A stretch of DNA of 64,000 nucleotides from Stenogyne calaminthoides. Lineage: Eukaryota > Streptophyta > Magnoliopsida > Lamiales > Lamiaceae. This document shows positions 34,361 through 45,999 of the stretch, piece after piece. Location of the stretch: NCBI GenBank assembly GCA_037126765.1, contig JBBCBC010000002.1, positions 22,351,853-22,415,852 on the forward strand. Direction: 5' to 3'. The notes under the pieces are model-generated. The model was given only the letters and a program-made list of their open reading frames with translations, was not told where the DNA came from and searched no databases. Every line of letters begins with the position of its first letter. Position 1 is the first letter of the stretch. The translations under genes were made by a program, and so were the position numbers.

Positions 34361-35200
34361 ATACCGTTTTTCTTCTTTTCATGCCTCTCCGACGGAGACC
34401 CTATGATTTGATAACAACTCTCCACAGTGTGATTTGTTCTGCCACAATGAGTGCACCGTGGCCTTTCTTGTTATCCACTCTTTCGATCGCCATAGTTTTG
34501 GCTTCCGGTCTGCATCTGGAAAGCAGCGGCTTCTGCAACTGGTCTCCTTGAAGAAGTTGTAAGTCTCTATTGCTCATCCTTGGATACCAAGTGACAGGCA
34601 GCCCCGAGACTTGGTAACGGCTTGGTGATCATAATTTGGGATTTTGTGGTATTGAAAGTGTCGTCTAATCCCATGAGAAACTCGTACAACTGCTCCTTCT
34701 CTCTTGCAGCCACCAATTGACTTGACAAACTACAAGTGCACTTGCCACAATCGCACTTCAATGTGGTTGAAACAGATTGAATTTCGTCCCATACCCCTTT
34801 CAATTTGGTATAATAGGTCGAAACTGATGTCTTGTCTTGACGAGTGAGGGTGAGGGCCTGCTTCAACTCGTAAGCTTTCGGCGCACTCTCCTTTCCAAAT
34901 CTCTCTTCTAAGTCGATCCAGATTTCTCTGGAATTATATCATTTCCATAACATAATTTTCGGAGAACCCTCTACCGGACATGGAATCGATCCATCAACAA
35001 AAACAATTTTATTTTTCGCAAAAAGCGCATTACTCCTCTACCCAGTCGGCATAATTTTCATCTCGTAAACTTTTGCTAACGTAAATCTGACCGGGATTAT
35101 CAGAGGAATGAATATAGTAATGGGACATTACATCAACAGTGGGCGTATTGCTGCCCTGTTTGTCATTACCACTCTTGACATGATGTGGATGGCGAAATTC
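34361..35200 (-). pseudogene. Copia B gag
   Basis: The clearest part is a minus-strand frame at 34567-34866 (KLKGVWDEIQ, EFLMGLDDTF), typical of the UBN2 Gag domain. A CCHC zinc knuckle (CTHCGRTNHTVESC) lies at about 34390-34440. Upstream parts (GQIYVSKSLRDENYADW at about 35080) are in other frames with stops, so Gag is broken and partly deleted. Its 3' end abuts Copia C, and the frame resumes in pol at 28863. Confidence 0.8.
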
Positions 35201-35262
35201 CAGCAATACAATGAATTGTAAAATTTATGTGGAAGATGTGTAACGAACCTGCTCTGGTGCTA

Positions 35263-35509
35263 TGAAAAGATTGGCGATGAAACAAAGCGTATGAGTTATG
35301 GGAATATTTTTTTGTTATTGTATTCACAGAATGTATTAATAAATACAAGAAAAGAGCGTTGTAATTAGCCCTAATTGAAATATGGAAATATTCTATCAAT
35401 CCTCTATCCCAAGAATTATGCCTAATTCTAGAATATTCTATCATACAAATAAAAAAAGAATTTGAATAAGTCAAATCTTTATTATACGGAAATTATTCGA
35501 TTTCCAATA
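35263..35509 (-). repeat. 5' LTR of Copia B
   Basis: Partner of 23684-23912, 247 bp. It is followed on the plus strand by the TACCG duplication and by Copia A RNase H sequence. Confidence 0.88.
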
Positions 35510-35514
35510 TACCG

Positions 35515-36420
35515 GACATCAAGTTGCTTCGATTGAACTTTCTCCCTCAAAAAATGATCATCCCTTCAATATGTTTAGTTCGAGAATGAAACGAGGGACT
35601 AAAAGCCAAGGTGATAGCGCCTTGATTATCACACCAAAGAGGTGAAGGTTGATAAAGTTGAATCGTAGTGCACAAGGTACGTAACCACAAAAAATATGTT
35701 ATTGCAAGTGCCAAAGATTGATACTCTGCCTCCGTACTATTTCATGCTATAACTGACTACTTTCTAAAACTCCATGATAACAAATTATTATTACCCAATT
35801 TAATGCAAAAATATACTTCGCCTATCATCCAAGCTTGCTGCATGGTCAACATTTGCAAAAACTTCCAACCTGTAGTTTGAAACTGAAGAAAAATAAAATA
35901 AACCAAGAGATCAATATAATATAGCAACCTTTTAGAAGCATTCCAATGATTTTATGTTGGTCTTTGCAAGAATTGAGAAATTAGCTTATTAACAAAATAA
36001 GAGATATCGAGCGTTGTGAGAGTAAGGTGTTGGAGAACTCCCACAATGCTCCGAAAGAGAGTGGGATCATGAAAGTCAGGACTATCATGGAGAGATAATT
36101 ATGATTATGACACATAGGAGTAGGAGATGATGTGCAAGTATTAAATTTCAGCATACTTTGAGTGAGTGAGAAAAATAGAATTAGAAGTAACATGAACTTG
36201 TAATCCCTAGAAGTAGTTAACTTCACCTAGGTGTTTAAGTGAGAATGTATTATGAAGATCATAAATAAGCATCTGAATCAATGAAGAGTCATCCCCAGTA
36301 ATTAATATGTCATCCACATACACTAAGTAACAAAGTCCTTCATCCATTGAACTTATGTACAACAAACAATGATCTGCATTAGAGTGCACAAACCATTTAT
36401 GATCAGAAAGGCTTTAAAAT
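35515..36420 (-). pseudogene. Copia A reverse transcriptase palm and RNase H
   Basis: On the minus strand, 36207-36389 reads HSNADHCLLY and LVYVDDILITGDD, the Copia palm with YVDD. RNase H sequence follows in broken frames to 35515, next to the Copia B insertion. At 36420 the frame is interrupted by element D and continues at 38263. Confidence 0.75.
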
Positions 36421-36849
36421 TGTTGGGATTGTTGGAGCCTGATCGAAACCGGAATGCAGGACGTAGGAGGCACTCGACCTGTGCTCGTGGTCGAGCACTT
36501 ATGCTAGGTCGAGAGCCCCCCATGCAGCGCAACATAGGCGCTCGACCTAGCAAGTTGGTCGAGCAGAACCGCTCGACCAAAGGCCCAGGTCGAGCGGTTT
36601 CGGCCAGGATGGGCCAAATCTAGGGTTTTGACCCAGTTTCGTGCAGTCTAGGTTTTTTGTATAAATAACCCCCTGACTCCCCCATTGTATCTTGCACTAC
36701 TTGCACTATCTTATATGATATAGTAGATCTCTCCTGGCTTGGTAGTGCCCCTAGATGTAGTCAGTATGACGAACTGGGTAACCAAATTGTTTGTTCCTTA
36801 ATTCGTTGTTCCATTATTTTCTCCATAATTGCTTGTTTAATTCCTAACA
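36421..36849 (+). repeat. 5' LTR of element D
   Basis: 429 bp. It has many GGTCGAGC/GCTCGACC palindromic motifs (36470-36600) and a TATAAATAA box at 36660-36668. It lacks 28 bp present in the 3' copy (near 37981-38010). Confidence 0.88.
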
Positions 36850-36960
36850 ACTGGTATCAGAGCATCAGGCTCAAGGGATCTGGTGGGAGCAATTATGGTG
36901 GCTGAAGGGAAATCGCTTGGTGAGAAGTTTGATGGAACGGATTTTGGATTCTGGTTGGAT

Positions 36961-37165
36961 GCAAGATCAAGATGGGCGTTGACACGTGGCTGAGATCGTT
37001 GTATCAGGTTGGATGCAAGATCAAGATGGGCGTTGACACGTGGCTGAGATCGTTGTATCAGTTTGGATGCAAGATCAAGATGGGCGTTGACACGTGCCTG
37101 AGATCGCTGTATCAGGTTGGTTCATGTAAGATCAAGATGGGCGTTGACACGTGCCTGAGATCGTG
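36961..37165. repeat. 54 bp tandem repeat inside element D
   Basis: Units start at 36961, 37015 and 37069 with exact 54 bp spacing (core GATGGGCGTTGACACGTG), and a fourth, altered copy follows at about 37123. Related GGACGTTG motifs recur to 37560, and a ~33 bp repeat (GAATGAGTCCAGGGAGGACA) appears three times at 37650-37740. Confidence 0.88.
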
Positions 37166-37801
37166 CGGGAATTGGTGGACGAAGAGCATTGAATCTGGGT
37201 GCGGTATGGGATGTGCTTGGGTTATGCTTTAGTCGGATCGATCTTGATCTGGAAGGACATTGCTGAATGGTGCTCGATTCTTGTGTGAATCCGAGAAGAT
37301 CATTGAGGGGTGTATCCAGGATCATGGTCGGAAATCAATAAGGATCTAAGATGGACGTTGTGGAACGTTGCTCGATCATGTGGGATTGGAGATGGACGTT
37401 GAGGAGCGGAGCTTGGATCAAATTGATATGAGTGGACGTGAGCAGTCCAGATTCGGTCTTGTGGGCCGAAGTGATGCAGGTTCGAGAAGGATGTTGTGGG
37501 ACGATGCTTGGATCAAGTGTGGATCGAAGCCGAACGTTGAGGGACATTGCTCGGATCGAGAGTTAATGTCAATGAGAGATGGGGAAGATGAGTTACGTCT
37601 CGGAGTCAGTCTCTAGGTGGGAGATTGTTGGGTTTTGGAGTCTGAGTTGCGGAATGAGTCCAGTGAGGACAAGACTTGCGGAATGAGTCCAGGGAGGACA
37701 AGACTTGATGAATGAGTCAAGGGAGGACAAGACGCTCGACCAGTTGAGGTCGTGCACTTCCGCCTCCAAATGTCGATCTCGTGTTGATCTCGGTGGGAGA
37801 T

Positions 37802-38257
37802 TGTTGGGATTGTTGGAGCCTGATCGAAACCGGAATGCAGGACGTAGGAGGCGCTCGACCTGTGCTCGTGGTCGAGCACTTATGCTCGGTCGAGTGCCCC
37901 CCCATGCAGCGCAACATAGGCGCTCGAGCTAGCAAGTTGGTCGAGCAGAACCGCTCGACCAAAGGCCCAGGTCGAGCGGTTCCGAGGCCTGTGCGCAGAT
38001 TTAGGGTTTCGGCCAGGATGAGCCAAATCTAGGGTTTTGGCCCAGTTTCGTGCAGTCTAGGTTTTTTGTATAAATAACCCCCTGACTCCCCCATTGTATC
38101 TTGCACTACTTGCACTATCTTATACGATATAGTAGATCTCTCCTGGCTTGGTTGTGCCCTCAGATGTAGTCAGTATGACGAACTGGGTAACCAAATTGTT
38201 TGTTCCTTAATTCGTTGTTCCATTATTTTCTCTATATTGCTTGCTTAATTTTCAACA
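37802..38257 (+). repeat. 3' LTR of element D
   Basis: 456 bp, very similar to 36421-36849, with the extra 28 bp segment and the same TATAAATAA box (38069-38077). Confidence 0.88.
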
Positions 38258-38262
38258 AAAAA

Positions 38263-40400
38263 TATCGCACCAAGCCTGTGGTGCTTGTTTTAATCCATAA
38301 ACTTCCTTTACTAGCTTACAAACATGAGTAGGATGCTCCCGATCTATGAATCTTTCAGGATAACATAAACCATCTCCTTCAACATACTGTATAAACCGAC
38401 TTTTAGTTAATGCCAAGCTGAAAATCTCAATGTTACCCGCTTGATCACTGGACTATAGGTGTTAAATAAATCCACACCAGCATGTTGTTGAAACCCTCTT
38501 GCAACAACTCATGCTTTATATATTTCAATAGATCCATCTTTATTATGCTTGACCCTGAAAACACCCTTAGATGTGATAGGATGCATATAAGGTGTTTCTG
38601 GAACAAGAACCCAAGTCCAATTATCAATAAAAACCCCAATTTTTGCTTTCATAACATTTCTCCATTCAGGAAATTTGATTGCCTCATAAACTAAATGAGG
38701 TTCAGGGATAAGAGAAAAGGTTTTAGCTGAGGCATAGGTTTCTAGTTTAACAGTACCCGCCTTATATCTTGTTTGCATATGATGAATATTATCAGCAGAA
38801 GGAGAAGAATTGAATTGAGACTTGATATGTGATCTGGAATTGCAGACAAACTCTGTTGAGAAGAACGAATGGGACATCGAGGAAGAGTATTAGTAAGAGG
38901 AGAGAAAGTATTAGTAGCAGAAGTAGAGATGCCAGAAGTTGAGAGTATCATAAGAGTGTAATGGGGAATACTCTGGAGGATAATTATAAGAGGATAAATT
39001 TGAGGCAGAAGTATGAGAAGTAGTATAAGGTGACAGATTATAGTATGCAGTAGGAATAAGATAAGTAGTGATTGTGGATGAGTTGTAAATGGATTGAAAA
39101 GATGGTTTGAGAAAAAAGTCTAGTGTGGAAACTCATCCTCATTAAATTGAACTATATAGGGAATGTACATTCTACCAGAAAAACTGAGACATTTGTACCC
39201 CTTTGTGTGTAGTACTATAGCCATGAAAAATACATTTATAGCTTCTAAATTAAAGCTTTGATGTGTTATAGGGCCTTAAGAAAAGAAAACATGCACATCC
39301 AAATATTCTCAAAGATGTGTAATCATAAAGTTTTTTTTTAATATGAGCTGATATGGAGATAGATTATGTAGAATAAGAATGAGATGTACTAATGTTCGAA
39401 AAGCATGACACCAATAATCCATATGAATTTGACTTTTAGCAAGCATAGATAAGCTAAGCTCAAATATATGTTGGTGCTTCCTCACAACCAACCCATTTTG
39501 TTGATGTGTATATGCACAAGAGTGTCTTATTACAATATCAATTCCTTTAAAGACTATTGCCACATGAAAAAAATTCACCTACCATAGCATATCGCACTGA
39601 ATTTGTTTTACCTTTAAAGAAAATTATATTTCCATAATTTGAACAAACTGAGTTAACACCCCTAACACCTCGTACTTCAGTTTTAATGGAAAAACCTAAG
39701 TAAACTATAAACAAGTAGTATTTAAAACCTTTCACAGAAACAACATAAGTTGGTATGTATACATCAATGTGAAGCAATTCAAAAGCAGTAACAGTATAAT
39801 GCCAACAAAAGGAAAATATTTCTGATGCATCTTTCCTAACATACATTCTTCAAAAAAAAGAACTAGAAGAGTTATTAATAAGAATGCGTGAAGTAATCAA
39901 CACCTTAGAAAAAGTGGATTCACATGGGTGGCCAAGTCTGTAATGTCAAAGCTTGACTTTGTCATTGGAACTTGAGGCTGAAACAACATTGCAACTGCTT
40001 TAAAAAACTAAGCCTTTATTCTTTGTGTTGGAAAAATGACCAAAGTCAAGCTAATAGAGGCCATCTTTAAGTACCACTCTCAGTAGGATCGTGTGTGTTC
40101 TCGGGTCCTTTACAACACAATGATCAGAGTAGCATTCTTAATAAATTGAGAAATTCCATCAAATTCTTAGTAATTGCTGGTACATGTAACACATTATTGA
40201 AATTCCAAGATTTATCATGAGGTCGACTTGGTATCTTGAATGAATAAACACTCTTAATTGGAAAGAAACTCCATGCATTCCCAATTAGTAAGGAAGACTC
40301 ACCAAGATAAGAAATTGAATATGGAGATTAGCTAGTTGAGATGTAACATGATTTGTAACTCCACTATCCAAAAAACAATCTGGATAAGAAGTAGGATGTA
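38263..40400 (-). pseudogene. Copia A integrase and reverse transcriptase start
   Basis: Minus-strand frames: 39547-39846 (ELLHIDVY, SVKGFKYYLF) and 39309-39578 (YTHQQNGLVVRKHQHI) are integrase; 38509-38877 (WTWVLVPETP, VFRVKHNKDGSIEIYKA) begins the reverse transcriptase domain. Frames are separated by stops and shifts. The GAG-pre-integrase region can be followed to about 40200, but Gag itself is not recognisable between 40400 and 41035. Confidence 0.78.
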
Positions 40401-41183
40401 ACATCGAAATTCGGTCCTTATCCTTCAAGTAATTACAACACGAGATCCTCTTTAGTAAGGGAGTGACTATAAAAAATTATTTGCATTTGCAAATCAATGC
40501 TTAGCAATCCTTTTTTCAAAGTCTAGCTTTGGTCTGAGACTGAAATAGATCATCGAACCCAAGCATAGAATCAATAATGGAGCTCAAAAATCATCTGTAT
40601 AATATTGATCTCATCTACGCCAATCGGAATGGAAGATGAATCACATAATAAAAACCCTCAAAACCATGTGCTCTCACCTTAGCGAGTACTTGAGATAGCC
40701 AAATATTTATTGCAATCAAAGAGAATATGAAGAGTAATGAAGGTATGTTATTTTGATTTTTTTTAGAGACATGATAATAAAACAGAGTAGAAGATGTGAA
40801 GATCAGAGTTGATCGAGGATGAATATATGAAGGAGATATGAAGAACTTAACAGATCAAAAATGAAGATTTAAATGAGATATGAAGACCTGAATAGGTCGA
40901 GGATGAAGATATGCATGTGTAGATCTCAAATAAAGATTTGAAGATACTAAGAAAAAGGATACGAAGATTCAAATAAGAAAATGAATGAAACTGAAGATCA
41001 ACATAGAACCATTGAACATTTGGCGTGGGATACCATGTTTAATTTGCATAAATGTTCAAAATGAATCTTATATTATAAAAGGAGAAGTGCATTTACCACA
41101 AGCTGCCAAGTGTCACCCTCCAGCTCCTGCCATGTGTCAAAAAAAAAATCATATTACTTAATTTAATTAATTTAAATTAATCA
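40401..41183. other. Copia A 5' region and short flank
   Basis: Degraded leader or gag sequence (40401-41028), primer-site remnant (41029-41035) and the start of a decayed 5' LTR (41036 to about 41090). From 41090 to the LINE there is unassigned AT-rich sequence. Confidence 0.45.
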
Positions 41184-44100
41184 GTTTTTTTTGAAAAGCA
41201 AAGATGAAATTAATAAAAGAGTACAAGGAGTACTCAAATCCCAAAAATACAAAGCCAACGACCACTAGAAATTAGAAGGTAAGCAATCAAACGGTTGATG
41301 TTCCCAGGATACAAACGAAACTGAGAAGGATAACGGGTAATGGGAACGGATCTATTTCCAAGAGCAAAATTTAATCTCGTCTAATAGCTCTTCCAACGAA
41401 TAGACACTTGCTTTGAAAATGATCCCATTCCTAGACTTCCAGATCTTCCAAATAGTGCATTGCCAAATCAAACTCAACACTTTTCTTCGGGTAGCCGATT
41501 GAACAGAGCCCACAAATTATGAAAAATGATCCTTAAGAGAATACGAATATGCAGCTAATTTTTTGAGCCACCGAGCAACCGCCTCCCGGATTAAGAGGGA
41601 GAAAGGACAAGTTACCAGAATGTGGAAAGAAGACTCGACCGAGGACGAGCAGATTGGACAAAGCGCCTAACCAACCAGACTTGAAAACCCAAGCTTGAGC
41701 AGGTTTTCTTTTGAATGTATCCTGTCCCGCACAGCTTTCCACGCGAATGCAGACACCTTAGAGGGTATGGCCTTCCACCAAAGTTTCAGCCATGGGAAAT
41801 TATCGGTCCCCTCATTGAAACCATTCGACATGATAGCTTGATACATGTCCTTTGTTTCGAAGACTCCAAGAGAAGAACCTTCCCACTTCCACGAGTCCCT
41901 CTCCCCCGACTTGAGATTATACCTGCAAATACAAGACCAAAGATCTAAAAACTCAAGTATTTCATGCACGTTAGGAAAATTCACCCATTTGAACACCCAA
42001 AATCCTTCAGACTCTGCAAAAAACTCACACACCCGACCATCTTTAAGAGACGACAGACAAAACAAATTTGGACACATATCTTTCAACCTCACTCTACTAC
42101 CTAACCACGAATCCCACCAGAATCTAAAAGACCTCCCATCCCCGATGCAAAAGACCAACTTATCCTTGACGACACACCCCACCCGACTCCACCACAGCGC
42201 ATACACATCCCTCCACCATAGAGACCATTTTTTTGACTCACCAACACACACCGACTAGACCAAGAAGGACCTATACCTAGACTTAAGAATATTGACCCAT
42301 AAGAACTGTTCCCCCGATACCCATCTCCATAACCATTTACTCAAGAGAGCCCTATTAAAACTCCTAATATCTCTTACCCCTAGGCCACCGACAGACTTAC
42401 TCAGACAAACTGAACTCCACTTGACCCATGCAATTTTACGACTCAACTCTTCCCCCCCCAACAAGAAATTCCTTTGCATTTTGATAAAGGCTGAAATGAT
42501 ACACTCAGGGGCTTTGAAGTAGGAGAGGTAATAGATAGGTAGTGCTGATAGAACCGATTTCAAGAGAGTGATCCGACCACCAAACGATAGATTTCTTCTT
42601 TCCCACCCAAAAAGCTTCATGTGAACACGATCCATAAGAGGTTTCCACACTTCTTTCTTCCTATGATTTACACCAATCGGAAGACCCAAATAAGTGAAGG
42701 GCAGCTTCCCCACCCTACACCCAATCAAATCCGCAAACATCACCAAGTGAGTTTCCGGCATATTAGTTCCGTGCACAGAACTCTTTTGGAAATTGACCTT
42801 CAACCCCGACGTGATCTCGAACAATCTAAGAATGCCCCTAATGACTTTGGCATTTTTTTACAGAAGCTTTACCTAATAAGACTGTATCATCCGCGAACTG
42901 CAAATGGCTTACTAGAACTTCGTTACTACCAATACGTAGGCCATTAAACTCTTGAAAAGAACCTTCTTTCCTCATCAAACAACTGAGGCCCTTGGCAGCA
43001 ATAAGGAATAGAAATGGAGACAGTGGGTCCCCCTGTCTAAAACCTTTCTTAAGCTGGAACTCGTCTGTTGGGCTGCCGTTAACTAGAATCGACATAGATG
43101 CAGATGTGAGACACCCTCTTATCTATTTTCTCCATTTCCAATGAAAGTTCATGCCTCTCATCATGTCGTCAAGATATTCCCACACCACTGAATCATACGC
43201 CTTCTCAAAGTCAACCTTAAAAATCATCCCACGCTTCTGTTCTCTTTTCATGAAGTCCACAGATTCATTGAGTACCAATATGCTATCCAGAATTTGTTTG
43301 TCGCCCACAAAAGCACTCTGATTGTTGGATACAACCAACCCCACAGCTCTAGCCAATCTGTTAGCCAGCAGCTTTGTGATGATTTTGTACATACACCCAA
43401 TAAGAGAGATTGGTCTGTAATCTTTGATGCTGCTCGACTCTTGTTTCTTAGGAATTAAAGTAACAAAACTTGGGTTGCCACCTCTCAGGATTCTCCTTTT
43501 CTAATGAAACTCTTTCACAACTTGTATGATATCTTTTTTCAGAACTGGCCACAAGTTCCGAATGAATTTAAAAGTAAAGTCATCAGGCCCCGGACTTTTG
43601 TTCCCTCCACAGTTCCAAACAACCTTCTTGATCTCGTCCTCCAGAAAAGGGCTCACAAGAAAATTATTTGACTCGTCATCCAGCTTCTTATCAATCAGAT
43701 TGCTAATCGAAAACAACCTTTTTTGAGGACTTGCAAAATGCTCTTTGAAAAAATCAAAGATCTCTTTCTTCACACTGTCTACATCGTCGACCCATCTATC
43801 ATCAATGACAAGACCGTCGATTCGATTAGAATTACGTCTGTTGTTGATGCATCTGTGGAAAAAGGCTGTGTTGGCATCGCCTTCTCTAATCCACTGGACT
43901 CTAGATTTCTGAAAACTGTAACTGTTTCTTACCTTCTTTAGCTGCCACATGCGAGCTTTCAATTCTTTTAATAAAATGTACTTAGACTCGTCCAGGTCCC
44001 TTTCTTCTTGTAGCACATCCAGATTCCTGAATTGATCGCTCGTCTCCTCAATCATTCTGTCTAAACCCCCAAACTTTTCCCCAGCCCATACTTTGATGTC

Positions 44101-45061
44101 ATTTTTTAAGCTCTTTAATTTCTCTTTGAACACAAATCCTCCCCAGCCAGATAATGTATAGCCTTCCCATTTATTCTTCACGAAATCTACTAGCTCATGG
44201 TGATTCAACCAAGCGTTGTAAAAGCGGAATGGTTTAGGCCCCCAATTTTGCATACAATAATAGAGAAAAATTGGACAATGATCAGAGCTACCTTTAGGGA
44301 GACCTCGCAGAGAACACGCTCCCCACTCGGCAATCCAATCGTCATTCACTAGCGCTCTGTCAATCCTGCTGCAGCATCGCCCATCGAGTCTAGACCATGT
44401 AAATTTTCTACCAGTCAGAGGGACATCATCAAGACCTGCCTCTGCAATAAACTCAACAAAGTTTCTGGAGTTTGAACTAAGATGATAGACACTTCTTCCT
44501 TTTCTCTCCCCGTTGTTTCTGACCTCATTGAAGTCGCCAATTAAACACCAGCATTTCAGTGAGCTATTCTGAATTCTGAACAGCAGGTTGCTCCATAAGG
44601 TTGACTTTCCACGAGCATCAAAGGGGCCATAAATGTTGACAACCATTGCTCTCTCACCGTTCTTAATCCACTTTCCCTCCACAACAATCGCACCATCAAA
44701 GAACCAGGAATTCTCAAACTCAAATTGGTCTTTATCCCAAGAGCTCCATAAGCCCCCTGACTGACCCACTGAGTTGATTGCGACCCACCCCACATTACGG
44801 TTATTTCCCCACATGGAAGGGGGGTGAAGTATCGAATGGTCCTGAGTTTTTGTTTCCTGTATACACACAAAGCCCGACTGAAATCTCCCAATTAACTCTT
44901 TCATTTCCTATTTTTTGAGGTTGTTTCCCAAGCCTCGAATATTGTATGAGAGCACCTTCATTAATCAACAGTGGTATGATTTGCTTTCTTCCCACCCTCA
45001 ACTGTGCCCTTCATTTCTTTGATTTTCTCGAGAAGTAAAACCTCATTCACGCTATTAATCA
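41176..45061 (-). mobile_element. 5'-truncated L1-type LINE
   Basis: The body spans 45053 down to 41184 on the minus strand and ends in a poly-A tail (T run at 41185-41192 on the plus strand). Flanking copies of ATTAATCA (41176-41183 and 45054-45061) fit a short target duplication. The 5' end starts inside the last ~30 codons of ORF1 (ending KKANHTTVD and a stop at about 44964), so most of ORF1 is missing. ORF2 follows at 44961. 5' truncation is normal for LINE insertion by target-primed reverse transcription. Confidence 0.88.
41500..44961 (-). pseudogene. LINE ORF2: endonuclease, reverse transcriptase, zf-RVT
   Basis: ORF2 starts at 44961 with VLSYNIRGLG. The apurinic-type endonuclease shows IQETK, IGDFNEV and SSDHCPI with the expected catalytic residues. 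Reverse transcriptase shows NKSPGPDDF, YRPISLI, NNQSAFV, the RQGDPLSP block and the FADD active site (about 42885). Downstream come TYLGLPIG and a zf-RVT domain near 41700-42000 (LWWKAIPSKVSAFAWK). Breaks: TAG 44908-44910 soon after the start, TAG near 43501, TAG near 43120 and a one-base shift near 42855. A 467-residue frame (43501-44904) remains open across endonuclease and early RT. The protein would nick the target and copy LINE or SINE RNA, but this copy cannot make it whole. Confidence 0.9.
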
Positions 45062-45744
45062 CACCCAATCGTTGTGAAAATGCAACATTGATGCATTCTT
45101 ACAATATTTTAAGTCCACAAAATAATGTAGGTTGATGACATGCTTGATTTTTTCTTAATGTAGGTTGGTGACAAAATGTACTTTATTCTACATTATGGGT
45201 ACGTTGGCGAGGTTGGCTTTTTCTGAAATATGGGTATGTTGGTGATAATGTAAGTTGGTGACAGAATGTGGAAGGGTTTCTCTTTTTAAATGTATGCCTA
45301 GATTTGACCCACGACAAAAGAATATTGAAGGTTATTTTAAAAACAAGTATTTAGCAGGTTTGAAATCTAAACTTAGTCTCATATATAATGGTCTATTAGT
45401 AGATCTTAGAGCACCCCCAACCATGTTTAAAAATCCCATATGGCAAAACTTTGTACCAATGGATTGGGTATAAATGGTTGGGGGAAGAGTGTAAATAAGG
45501 AGAGAGAAGAGAGTGGTACAATTAATTGATGTACTTAAATTTTTTTACTTGTGGGCCCAAATAATTTATTTTGTCTTTTTTTTTTTTGGTTTATAGCCGT
45601 TACATACACACATATATGTACATTAGTTTTTCCTTTTGAGATATTATTAGCTTGCATGCATGATCGTTTGTCATTTCTCCCTTTAAAAACTACAGAGCTT
45701 CATCGTTTGTTTCTCATTGGAGATTAATTTACAGGGCTCCTTCA
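45062..45744. other. Intergenic DNA with a small hairpin
   Basis: No gene is seen. 45408-45487 holds the inverted pair AGAGCACCCCCAACCAT and ATGGTTGGGGGAAG, an 80 bp hairpin of MITE type. A loose repeat with TGTAGGTTGGTGACA lies at 45125-45265. Confidence 0.5.
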
Positions 45745-45999
45745 CTTTAATTTTTTTCACATATACAAAAAAATTATTTTGTATGTGCATTTTTTTTTGT
45801 GCAAATTTGTTTTCATAAGAACAAAATATTGCACATGTTAAACATATACAAAAATTGAACATTATCCAAAAAAAATATTGCTGCATTTGTTTTGTATGTG
45901 CAATTTAAAAAAAAAAATTGTGCAAACTTGTTCTATTCATAAGAACAAAATATTGCACATGTTGAACATATTTAAAAAAGAATTGAACATCACCCACAA
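45745..45999. repeat. ~115 bp direct tandem duplication
   Basis: TTTGTATGTGCA through CATAAGAACAAAATATTGCA and ATTGAACAT occurs at 45778-45866 and again at 45890-45994. It lies directly beside the left end of the viral insert. Confidence 0.7.

Larger units (their letters stand above)
28864..34361 (+). mobile_element. Copia C: full-length Copia copy with CTTGA target duplication
   Basis: LTRs 28869-29575 and 33646-34356 (707 and 711 bp) are alike at roughly 95% by eye and are flanked by CTTGA on both sides (28864-28868 and 34357-34361). The primer site TGGTATCAGAGC (initiator Met tRNA type) starts at 29577 and a polypurine tract GGGAGGGGGAGA precedes the 3' LTR. The order gag, protease, integrase, reverse transcriptase, RNase H shows it is Copia; the Gag and Pol resemble the Tnt1/Tork lineage. 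It interrupts Copia B between Gag zinc knuckle and protease. Structure is complete but the frame is broken in several places. Confidence 0.92.
23679..35514 (-). mobile_element. Copia B: complete Copia copy with TACCG target duplication
   Basis: LTRs are 35263-35509 (5') and 23684-23912 (3'), flanked by TACCG at 23679-23683 and 35510-35514. A primer-site remnant (CACCAGAGCAGG) follows the 5' LTR and a purine tract (TTGAGGGGGAG) precedes the 3' LTR. Gag lies at 34361-35200, protease and GAG-pre-integrase at 28068-28863, integrase continues at 25668-26200, reverse transcriptase 24469-25136 and RNase H 23913-24318. Copia C and element E interrupt it. It carries several stops and deletions and is dead. 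Confidence 0.85.
36421..38257 (+). mobile_element. Element D: non-autonomous LTR element with internal tandem repeats
   Basis: LTRs 36421-36849 and 37802-38257 start TGTTGGGATTGTTGGAGCC and end in ACA. A primer site TGGTATCAGAGC (from 36852) and a purine tract GGTGGGAGA before 37802 complete the LTR layout. The 950 bp interior holds only the start of a Copia-type Gag (KFDGTDFGFW, about 36929-36958), then a 54 bp tandem repeat (36961-37165) and looser repeats. The flanks AAAAT and AAAAA suggest an imperfect 5 bp duplication. It cannot code for its own transposition and would depend on a full Copia relative. It interrupts Copia A reverse transcriptase. Confidence 0.85.
23369..41090 (-). mobile_element. 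Copia A: outermost Copia retrotransposon of a nested cluster
   Basis: On the minus strand the element runs from a degraded 5' LTR (41036 to about 41090) with primer-site remnant TGGTATC (41029-41035), through integrase (39300-39850), reverse transcriptase (38509-38877, resuming at 36207-36420) and RNase H (35515-36200), to a 3' LTR (23369-23569). It is interrupted by Copia B (23684-35509) and by element D (36421-38257). Reading across the Copia B insertion joins the RNase H tail in frame (VRYIPTDILTKF), which proves that the two halves belong together. It is a dead copy with many frameshifts, and its right LTR matches the left one only over about 50 bp. Confidence 0.72.
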
